A stretch of DNA of 64,000 nucleotides from Deltaproteobacteria bacterium (GTDB lineage: Bacteria; Myxococcota; Kuafuiibacteriia; Kuafuiibacteriales; Kuafuiibacteriaceae). This document shows, piece by piece, positions 29,155 through 38,400 of this stretch; position 1 is the stretch's first letter; each line of letters opens with the position of its first letter. The notes under the pieces were generated by a model. It saw nothing but the letters and a program-made list of their open reading frames with translations, searched no databases and had not been told where the DNA came from. Where the stretch lies: assembly GCA_016703535.1 (NCBI GenBank), contig JADJBV010000001.1:3896001-3960000 (forward strand), given 5' to 3'. The translations under genes were made by a program, and so were the position numbers.

Positions 29155-29916
29155 ATGGACCTCTCCGCTGCCAAGCGCCCCGTTTCGCACCTTCTACTCT
29201 GGGCGCTCGCCGCGAGCGCGACGGCTTGTAGTGGACCCACCGGCCCCGGCGGTACCGCGGGAGCATCAGGGCCCACCGGAGCCACTGGTGGCCCTGGCCC
29301 GCAGGGTGCCCAAGGGCTCGCGGGCCCCCCGGGCCCCACGGGTGCTCTCGGCCCCACTGGTCCCACCGGCGCCGATGGCCCCGCCGGGCCCGAAGGCCCC
29401 CCCGGCGTGTCCCCAGCCCAGCTCACAGACCTGGAGGCGCGGGTCGCAGACATCGAGGCTCGCTTGGCGGCCTCCCTCGACTTCGAGACCGCCAACTCCC
29501 AGCCAACCGCCGGTAACGGAACCTATCTGGCGATGGTCGGCAACTCTGTGTCCCTCGCCCCCGGCGACTGGGAGCTGACAGGGCGCTGTGATTTCTATCC
29601 GGGAGCGAGCCCCAGCCCCGGCTTCACTTCGGCCTACTGTCGCTGGGCGACGGAGCCGGGCATCAGCACCACGTACAGCCCCCGACAGGACAACAACCCG
29701 GCGGTCACCTTTCTCTCCGCCGCAGAGGACTCGGTCATGACCTTCACCGCGCCTACGAACGGCTTCCACATCTACGCACTGACCGCTCCCATGGCCCGAA
29801 TCCGAGTCGGTGCCGGCGGCGCGCAACCGATCTACCTGGTGCCCCTCGGCGATGCGGTCACCCCCGGAAGCACGAGCGTCAAGGTGCAAATCTACGCTCG
29901 ACGGCTTGCACCATGA
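29155..29916 (+). CDS. Collagen-like lipoprotein with short coiled coil and beta-rich head
   Basis: ATG at 29155 gives a signal peptide ending ASATAC (lipobox). About 20 Gly-X-Y triplets (CSGPTGPGGTAG onward) follow. Then comes LTDLEARVADIEARLAASL, a short coiled coil almost identical to that in the gene at 2027. The C-terminal domain of about 150 residues is beta-rich and probably a trimeric head. 253 residues. No ribosome-binding site stands out. Confidence 0.8.
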   Translation: MDLSAAKRPVSHLLLWALAASATACSGPTGPGGTAGASGPTGATGGPGPQGAQGLAGPPGPTGALGPTGPTGADGPAGPEGPPGVSPAQLTDLEARVADIEARLAASLDFETANSQPTAGNGTYLAMVGNSVSLAPGDWELTGRCDFYPGASPSPGFTSAYCRWATEPGISTTYSPRQDNNPAVTFLSAAEDSVMTFTAPTNGFHIYALTAPMARIRVGAGGAQPIYLVPLGDAVTPGSTSVKVQIYARRLAP

Positions 29917-30220
29917 TGCCAGCCGCAACGCCCCCTATCTGAGATACCTATCGCCAAAGCCAAGCTGTGGCTTGCGCCCGGGGTTCAGCGGGTCGAAGCG
30001 CCGGCGATCACCATTTGAACCGCAGCGTGGGGGCGCGGTGCCAGAGCGCGTTCGTTGGCCCTCGCGCCGCTGCCGTAGCAGCTGGACGTTCATCTCACGG
30101 CCTGCGAGCGCCCGACTCGACCTCCATGCGGACAGCGCGCACGACGCCCTCCCTCGACCTATGGTAGAGGCGCGTTCCCGGGTCGAGCACTCGACTGTGG
30201 GCGGACCGGCGAGGGTAGCA
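29917..30220. other. Intergenic stretch without a supported gene
   Basis: About 300 bp between the last collagen-like gene and the gene at 30221. The open frames here have poor codon use and no recognisable product. No clear hairpin plus T-run was seen. Confidence 0.5.
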
Positions 30221-30658
30221 ATGGCTTCAAAAACGTGTGCTGAGATTCAGGGCAAGGAGTACGACTGGCTGGGCTGCGACTGGGGCGGGAACATCGCGCT
30301 GTTCAGCACTGCTGGCGCCGGCTACGCACCCCCCGCCTTCCTTCGCGACACTGAGGCCCATGACGTTGCGATTCAGCAGATTCTCGGCCTACCTGCAACC
30401 ACAGCGGCGAGGTTCTTTCCCACCGTCGCCCCGGGCCTTTCGAACACCTGGCGGCTCGTGGCGGAGCGCGGCCTGTATGCCTACGACTGCGACCCCAATG
30501 GTGGTCCTTACCGTCTCGTGGCCGCCCCGGTCGTCGCAGCCATGGCCGACGCCCTCCCTGCCGCAATCGTAGGGGTTGCGAAAAGGGTCAACTGCCCCGG
30601 GAGGTTCGAGCTAGAAGCCGTCGTGACGAAGGAAATGCTCGAGCGACCCGATGAGTGA
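30221..30658 (+). CDS. Small cytosolic protein, immunity-like
   Basis: ATG at 30221, about 145 residues. The N-terminal half contains EYDWLGCDWGGNIALFSTAG then GAGYAPPAF, a pattern I associate with small proteins found next to RHS-type toxins, probably immunity proteins. Its stop lies about 20 bp before the first mcrB remnant. No cognate toxin is visible nearby, so it would be an orphan. Confidence 0.55.
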   Translation: MASKTCAEIQGKEYDWLGCDWGGNIALFSTAGAGYAPPAFLRDTEAHDVAIQQILGLPATTAARFFPTVAPGLSNTWRLVAERGLYAYDCDPNGGPYRLVAAPVVAAMADALPAAIVGVAKRVNCPGRFELEAVVTKEMLERPDE

Positions 30659-30678
30659 TTGGCTCATGAGCCGGTAAG

Positions 30679-31007
30679 CGGAGCTGATCCGGCGGCCGCG
30701 TAGCGGGGAGCCGGCGGCGCTGGTGGCGGCGGTGGCCCTGGATAAGTTCAACCAATGGCTGCGGGGTCGGCTGAGCCCCGAGCACGAGCTCGGTCACTCC
30801 TTCTTCCTCAACCTGGGCCTGCCCCTCGATGGGCCCGGGGCCCTGGCGTCCATCTGGCAGCTCGATCTGCGCCCGCTCCTGGAGGAGTACTTCTTCGGCG
30901 ATCGAGAGGGCCTCGAGTCGGCCGAGGCCGAGTGGCGGCGGGCCCTGCGCGAGGCCGAAGACGAAACCCAAGAAGAGGACGACGAGGTCCCGCTTGCAAG
31001 TCCTTGA
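30679..31007 (+). pseudogene. mcrB 3' remnant (copy 1)
   Basis: Matches the mcrB copy at 54110-55851 only from the region equivalent to 55530 onward (LRSGEPAAL, LDKFNQWL, SPEHELGHSFFLNLG, LLEEYFFGDREGLES). It encodes the helical C-terminus of the McrB-like AAA+ ATPase and lacks both winged-helix domains and the Walker motifs. It has the GGGG run that is shortened in the full-length copy. It ends with LASP and a stop 14 bp inside mcrC. Confidence 0.75.
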
Positions 31008-32163
31008 GGGAGAGGCCGCTGAATACGCGCCCGTCGACGAGGCCTTCTTGCGGCGCCGACTCAGGGGCCTCTTCGAGCGGCGGCACGACGGCTGGGCGAT
31101 CACTCGGGTGGTCGGGCACCTCCAGCTCCCCTCGGGGGAGTTGCTCCGGATCCGCTCGGCCAAAGCCAGCGCCGCCTCAGTGTTGGCCTGGGCCGCCTAC
31201 GTGGACCCCACCCTCAGCCCCATCCAGGAGCTCCGAGCCCTCCCCGCCTCGACCGACGAAGGTGACATCGGCGCCCTCCTCGCTCGACTCTTCGTCGACG
31301 AACTCACCCGCGTGGCCCACGGCCACGGCCTCACCCGCCGCTACCAACGCCAGGGCGTGCGCTCCGCGTCCATCCGCGGCCGCATCGACTTCGCCCGCTT
31401 GTCCCACGCCGGCGGCGATCTCTCCCGCACGCCCTGCGTCGCCTGGGAGCGAAGGCAACAGACCCCGCTCAACCAAACCCTGGCCGCCGCGGTCGATCGG
31501 GTCCAGCGGGACCCGGTCCTGCGCACCGCCGCCGGTCCCCACCTCGAGTGGCTGAGGGGCCTCCTCGAAGGCGTTCGCCCCGAGCCTTCACAAGCGCTGC
31601 TCCTTGGCACCACCCAGCTCGATCGCACCGAAAGCCCCTTCGAGGCCGCCCTCGCCCTCGCCCGCTTGTTGCTCCGGCGCGCCTGCCGCGGTGAAGGCGA
31701 TCGACACGAGGGCCTGGGCTTCCTCGTCAACTTGGAGCAACTCTTTGAGCGCACCATTGCCCGGGACCTGGAGCACGCTGGCATCACCCGACGGATCCAG
31801 GTGCCGGTGCCGTATGTGCGGCTCGACGCCCACGGGGGCTCGAACGTTGGCGCGATGGCGGCGGACTACTATTGCCCCGACCTCCCCCGGGGGCCGTTGG
31901 TGATCGACGCCAAGTACAAGACCGCGGTGTCGAGCGCCAACCCGCAGCAGATGGTCACCTACTGCTTCGTCATGGGTGCGCGGCGGGGGGCGTTGGTGTT
32001 GCCGGGGGTGGAGGGGCGAGAGGCGGTGGCCTACCGGTTTTCGGCGGGGGACGGGGGCGGTGAGGTTCGGGTGGAGGTGGTGGGGTTGAGCACGGACGGG
32101 AGGTCGGTGAGCGCGTGGCGAGAGGCGGGACAGCGGTTGGCGGAGCAGATCGCGGGGCTGTGA
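30994..32163 (+). CDS. mcrC: McrC-like restriction nuclease subunit (copy 1)
   Basis: 389 residues from a TTG start at 30994 (LQVLEGEAAEYAP). The same position is ATG in copy 4 and TTG in copy 6. The C-terminal PD-(D/E)xK nuclease core is intact: AADYYCPD then VIDAKYK, and a Gln-rich helix PQQMVTYCF. By family knowledge McrC is the nuclease partner of the GTP-dependent McrB motor. Here no complete mcrB is upstream. Nearly identical in sequence to copies 4 and 6. Followed by a repeat-rich 300 bp before the RHS gene. Confidence 0.85.
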   Translation: MQVLEGEAAEYAPVDEAFLRRRLRGLFERRHDGWAITRVVGHLQLPSGELLRIRSAKASAASVLAWAAYVDPTLSPIQELRALPASTDEGDIGALLARLFVDELTRVAHGHGLTRRYQRQGVRSASIRGRIDFARLSHAGGDLSRTPCVAWERRQQTPLNQTLAAAVDRVQRDPVLRTAAGPHLEWLRGLLEGVRPEPSQALLLGTTQLDRTESPFEAALALARLLLRRACRGEGDRHEGLGFLVNLEQLFERTIARDLEHAGITRRIQVPVPYVRLDAHGGSNVGAMAADYYCPDLPRGPLVIDAKYKTAVSSANPQQMVTYCFVMGARRGALVLPGVEGREAVAYRFSAGDGGGEVRVEVVGLSTDGRSVSAWREAGQRLAEQIAGL

Positions 32164-32191
32164 GTTACTCGTCTTTGTTCAAGCCCAGGCG

Positions 32192-32270
32192 CGGATTCGT
32201 CCGGATTCGTCCGGATTCGTCCGGATAGTGTCCGGCCGGCCGGACGAAGCGTCCGGACGAACGACGGGAA
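32192..32270. repeat. Direct 10-bp repeats and inverted half-sites upstream of the RHS gene
   Basis: Three head-to-tail copies of GGATTCGTCC (from about 32193) are followed by TCCGGCCGGCCGGACG and then GTCCGGACGAACG. The core TCCGGA and its palindromic partners recur about six times in 80 bp. The array lies between the mcrC copy and the RHS gene and could be a terminator hairpin, a protein-binding array or a recombination site. Function unknown. Confidence 0.6.
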
Positions 32271-32473
32271 TCTCCAGCACTTTCACGAAAAAACGTCCGG
32301 CACGGTGCCTGCTTAAGGGCTTTGGAAGCCGCCGGAGCGGCTCAGCAGAGCCAGGGGCTGGTACCAACCCCAAGTGAGGCCGGGAGACGTTGTGAACCCG
32401 CTGCCTCACGGCTGGGGGCCCGGCCGCGAGGGCTATGACCACTTTTGGCGGGATTGGATTGGAAGGTTGGACT

Positions 32474-35400
32474 ATGTCGAAGAGCACCTCAGTACCCCAC
32501 CCTCAGGGCCGGTGTATGGGCGCAAAGCCGCACCACCGCACCCGCGCCCGTTGGCTGATCTCTGGCGCATTGCTCCTCACCGGAGTCGCGATTCCAGGCG
32601 GCTCGGCTCGCGGTCAGGCTTCTTGTTCGGCGGGGACATCGGTGTTGGACCTCCCCGGCGGGCCGGACATCTCCATCTCCTCGAACCAGTGCGGGTACGC
32701 CGACACCGCGTATCCGCCCGGTTTTGACAACGAGATCGTCGCAGACATCGAAGACGGCGAGCACAGCATCCTCGACCCGTTTCAGGCCGGTGCATTGGTC
32801 TCGGTCGGGCAGGTTCAGGCCGACCTCCTTCCTCTTCCTTCTGCCCCTTGGCCCCCACCGCCTCCCGACGTCTCCCAATCCCTGCCTCCAAGCCACGTGT
32901 TCCTGTCGCCGCAGTTCGCAGAAGGACTCGCCAGCGGCATCTCCGAGCAGGTCCTTGAGTCAACCCTCGGTGGAGCGACGCCAGGGTTCCGTTCCCTTGC
33001 TCCGACTGCGGCACCACCTCTCAACCTGGTTGGCCGCGAGACAGACCCGGGATTTGACGGTGAGCGCCCGCTCTACGAGGCCACCGAAATCGGAGGTCAA
33101 GGGCTGGACACTCAGCAGATCAACGCCGACGACCCGGTCCTCCCTGGGACGGGTGAGTTCGTCTATACCAAAGTGGATATCGACTTGCCGGGTATCGGCA
33201 TCGCCTTCCGCCTTCTACGAACATACCGGAGTCGATGGAGCTACGAGGGTCCCATCGGCTCTGGATGGACCCACTCCTTCGATCAGAGGCTGTTCGAGGA
33301 GGTCTCGGGGTGCGGCGAGTCGACGGTTAATTGGTCGACCGGTCTGGGCTCCGTTGTTCGGTTCCGTCAAGGAACGGACGGACACTACCGCACCGAATCG
33401 AGCACACCGTTTGTTCTCGTTGAGCGCCTTGGCAAGCGGGAGGTGGTGTCGCCGGACGGAATTCGGCGGGTGTTCGGAACGGACGGCTTTCTCGAGGCTA
33501 TTATCGACCTGAACGGCAATCAGTTGGTGTTTACGTGGCAAAGCGGGTTCCAGGACATGGTCCTCACGCGAGTGACGGATACCTTGAATCGACAGTTTAC
33601 GTTTGCCTACCGAGGAGCGTATCTGGACAACATTTCCGAGCCGTCCCTGGGGACGCTCGTTCGCTTCACCGTCGACTCCGAAGGGGACTTGGTCACGGTG
33701 ACTGATCGGGCGGGTGTCGTTGAAACCTACCAGTACGACACGGACCTCGCGCGAACCTGGTCTTTACCAAGTCAAGGGTTGGAGGAGGCGTGCTTCGCAG
33801 CGTGCGGAGGAGCGTCCGAGCAATGCGGTGGCGAATGTGCGGATCTCGCTCGACAGGCAGAGCAGGATTGCATCTGGCAGTGCGAAGGTGCGGACTGCGC
33901 CGTCCCCTGCATCGGCCAAATGTCCGAAGCCTGCGAGCCACTGGTCCTGGCGAACACGAACGAGTGTGTTGAAGTCTGTCAGAACGGGTGCACAGCCGAC
34001 CCGCAAGTGTGCCGCGGGTTCGAGCCGCGACCGACGACAATGACGATGGCGGCGTGTCTGATGCAGGTCCGGGCCGACGGCACCCCCATGACCGAATGCG
34101 GTGCTCGTCCCGACCTGGCAGCAAGGCGAAACCCAACGATTCGATTGGACGGAAACACCGAGCACCCAGAAGGCTGCTGCATTTCAGCCTTCATGGCTTC
34201 GGAGTGGCGGACACGCCACCAAGACTGCCTTGCGGGGCCCCCCGCAGGGCCCAACTCCGTGTGCCTTGATGGGTACAATGCGAGGGTCGACATCTGCGGC
34301 CAGACCGACGATGACTGCGACGCCTTCGCGGAAGCCCAACGCGACGCCTGCGATGACCAATGCGACGATGTCGGCGAAGCGGCGTGCGAGTCGGGCTGCC
34401 ACGACTACCGTATCTGCGCTCGCTACGCCTCTGAGATCCCCGTGATCTCAATTCGCTCTTGGGACTGCTCGCAGGCTTCGCCAGGGTACGCAGCTGTCTG
34501 CGAGTTGCTCGGTGCGGCCATCAACGTCGTGGAGTGGGTTGGCTCGATCTTTAGCGCCACTTTCTATTGGACGGGCGAGGCGGCAGCCGGTGACGGCTGC
34601 CTGCCCTTCGAACCGATCTTTCCGTTCGGTGACAACGACGGCTGGATGACGAACGAGTGGCCCTGCGTCGACCGATGCACCTCAACCTGCGAAGATCACT
34701 GCGTCTCGAAGATAGCATGGGACTGCAAGCAGGAGGCGAGGACCGGCTGCTCCGAGAGCTGCGTGAATGGGTGCCCCGCGATGATTGGCTCATCCTGCCG
34801 TCAGGCCGGTTTGGCATCCTGCACCGAAGCCTGCTCCGCTGAACGTAGACACGATCGTTGTGTGGCCAGCTGCGGAGCAATTGCCTGGCAGGAGCAATGC
34901 GTCGAGTCGTGCGCGGACAAATGCGTTGCCTGCCACCATCCTTGCTCGACCGCCGCGGAATGCGCCGCTGGTTCGATGCCCGCCCGGGCGTGCTCTGAGG
35001 TCCGATTCGGCGCGCCGTCGGATCTCAGCCACAACCTGACTCGCGTCATCGATGGCAACGGTCGAGTCGTTGTCTTCAACGAGTACCAGACCAACATTGG
35101 TGACCCGGCCTACGACAAGGTCCGTCGTCAGGAGTTTGGAGGTGAAGCGACCACCTACGAGTACTTCGACCTGGGCCTCGGCGCACCGTCGAACCTCCCA
35201 GGGGAAGTGGCGGCCCTCTTTCAGACCGAGAGCTACGACTTGTGCCCCAGCGCCTGCGAGGAGTCCGTGGCGATGCCCTCGGCCTCAGGGGGCGAGTTAT
35301 GGGTGCGGATGGTGGGCGGAGGCTACCTCGTCTTCCCGGACGCGCTGGCCAACAAGGCCGCGGAGGGTGTGTTTGGTCCGGGAACCCAAGGCTGGGGGGT

Positions 35401-38400
35401 CGACTTCGACGACCGGTCGCCGCGTGGCATCAACGCCTATGGTTGGTACGAGCTCCGCGCCACTGCAGGCGAGGCACGGGTGAGCGGGACGATCGAGCCC
35501 CCCACGGTCCTGCCGATCGGGCTCAAGATCCGGACCGCCTATGGCAGCGTCATCCTCAGTCAGTCGGGGGAACAGTACGATCGGGTCACGATGGATGGTG
35601 AATCCAAGGAGGCCATTGCGGCCCTCTTCGGGCGAGCCGGGATTGGAGGCACGTTCTCAATTCTGCGGGGCCAGAACGGGTGGTTGGGCGTCCCCGGAAG
35701 GGCCGGCCTCGCGGCCTCGGTGTCCCACGACCGGGCCTGCGCCGACTTCTTCCGGGTCGCCGCGGAGCAGCCTGGCGGGCCCATCGAGATGATCCCGCCG
35801 ACGGCCTGTTCTGGGCCGGTAACCTTCGAGGAGATCGGCCGGCGCGGGGACCAACGGGTCAACCCGTCGGACGGGCTTTCGCCGGGGGGCTGGGACAGCC
35901 TACTCACCGACCCCCGGGCCGCGATCACCTGGGACTTCGGTGACGTTGACGCCTCCATCGAACCGACGGCCCTGATCTGGCGAGGCGATCGCTTCGGTGG
36001 GGGCGGACGCGGCGTCTTCCCGGGCGCCGAGCTCTGCGGCCAGGTGGTCCCGTCGGACTTCCCGGATCCGTCCTGCCTCGACGCTTTGGCGTTTGTTCCG
36101 GCGCCTTTCCCTCAACCCGACTGCGGCCTCCCGCACCTCTTCCGCGGTGCTCGGGGCGGCCTGCCTTGGCCGGCCGGGACCGACACCTCGATCGGCTGCA
36201 GCGTTGGGCCGGGCGAGAACGGTCCGCTCCTCCCCAACGCGTGCCTCTCGGGCCAAGACGGCTTCCGTCCCCCGGTTGCCTTCCCCGCCACTTCTCGAGC
36301 CGCGCCCCAACGTCTTGAACGGCTCACGGTGGTGACGGACTCTGCGGGTGCCCGCTGGGCGCACTACTCCTCCAAACACGGGGTCATTCAGCGCGTGCAG
36401 AACGTGGAAACCGGAAGCCGGATGGACCTCCAATACGATCGAAGCGGCCGCCTCATGGGCACTCGGAACGCCTTTGGGGTAAGGAGCTGCTACGAATACG
36501 ATGCGGACCGAAACGTCGTGCGGGTCGCGGAGGTCGCTGCACCCGATCGGCCGGCGACCTACTCGATGGTCGACCACCACTTCGACTACGGGAAGTATGG
36601 GCGGCTCACGAAGGTCTATCCGATCGACGGTTACGACACCGAACTGGACGAACTCCTCGTTTGGAACTCCGACTGGAACCTCAGCTCGGCTCAGGTCCAC
36701 ACCGGCGCCGGGAACCTCCTCACCCAAGTCACCGGATGGGATCGGGGCCGACCCACCGCGCTGATTCGGCCCAATGGCCGTCAGGATCGCGTGTCCTATT
36801 CGGCGAGTTCAGGTGTCGTCTCCGGACTCATCTTAGGCTTTGGCAACGCCCTGCGACAGGACATCACCCTGACCCCTAACGCCGAGGGTCTCCCAGTGTT
36901 GATCAAGCGCCCGGGTCACCCAAAGGTCGAATTTGCCTATACCAACGGCCGTCCGACCAGCGTCTCGACGACCCTGACGACCGGCAGCACGCCCTTCACG
37001 CAGTCGATCTTGTATGACGCATCCGGCCAACGAGACCGGCAGACCGGGGTCGGGCCCACAATCCGCTATCGCTACACCGATCGGGGAGAGCTGGAGACCG
37101 TTCGTGCGGAGATCTCTGCGCCCGCGGAGGTTCAGGCCACCTGCTACCGGTATCTCGCCGGGCGGCTGACGAGCGTGGTTGATCCGGAAGGCCGCTGGAC
37201 CTTCTTCAGCCACAATGCCCACGGCGACGTCACCTCCCTAGCGATGGGCGTGCCGGTCAGTGGTGAGGCGTCGCCCCACCCTGACTGCGCGGCAAATCTG
37301 ACCGATCCGGTCCAACCCAAGCTCGAGGTCGTCAAAGAGTTCATCCGCGATGACTCGAAGGGGGGTCTGCTCCTCGCCGAGATCAGCGCACCGGGTACGC
37401 CCGACGAGACCACGGTCAGCTACACCTATGATGGCTACGGACGCGTCATCGAGGTGGAGGACGCCGACGGCTCGCTCCACCGGGTGGACTACGATCGCTA
37501 CGGTCGAGTCGCATGGAAAGCGACCCTCAGGCCGGGCAGCCCGCCCATCCCGGCATCGGGAATTGTCGAGCCCACGCTTCAGGATCCCGGGCTCGTTTCG
37601 TGGGTCCGCTACGCCTACGATCGGGTCGGCCGCCCCACCGAGGAGCGATCCGCATGGTTCATCGACGAGCCGGCGGGCCGTCGCCTCCTTGGCGTAGGGG
37701 GTTGGCGGGTCCGCACTACGGTGTACGACGACACCCGTTCGGAGGTGCGTTCGACCGACGCGGAGGGACGGACGACAGTCCAGAGGCTCGATCTGTTTGG
37801 TCGCCCGGTCCTCGAGACTCTTCCAGACGGAGTCACCACCGTCAGCCGTACGTTCAGCGCCGACCTCAAGCAAGTCCAAGAGGTTGTCCAGCCCTCGGTC
37901 AACGACGGAGGTGTGGCTCGGCGCACGGTGCTCTTCACCGACTTCGGCGCTCTCTCGCGGGTTCGTTCGATCGACAACTTGGACCTCCAGGCCATCGACT
38001 ACGACAACTTCGGCCGTCCCCTGGAGGAGAGAACGCTGACCGAGGGACGCCGGATCACCTACGACGCGTTCTGGCGCCTAAGTCGCATTCACCGTCGCGA
38101 CGCAGCGAACGCATGGGGGCAGGAGTACCTGTTCGGCTACAACCGCCGCAACGAGAGCAACGCCATGACTACGCCGACGGGTACCGATCGCCGAGAGTTC
38201 GATCAGCTCAACCGAGTCGCGCGTGAGAAGTACGCCGACGGATCGACGCTCGAGGTCACGTACCTCCCAGGGACCACGCTCCCGTCTCAGCAACGAGACC
38301 GCTCCCAAGGCGTCTTCAACCATACGTACCTCAATGGACGACTCACCCAGACCATCGCCCAACGGTCCGTGGGCGGGAACGTTCGGCGTACCAAGCTCGA

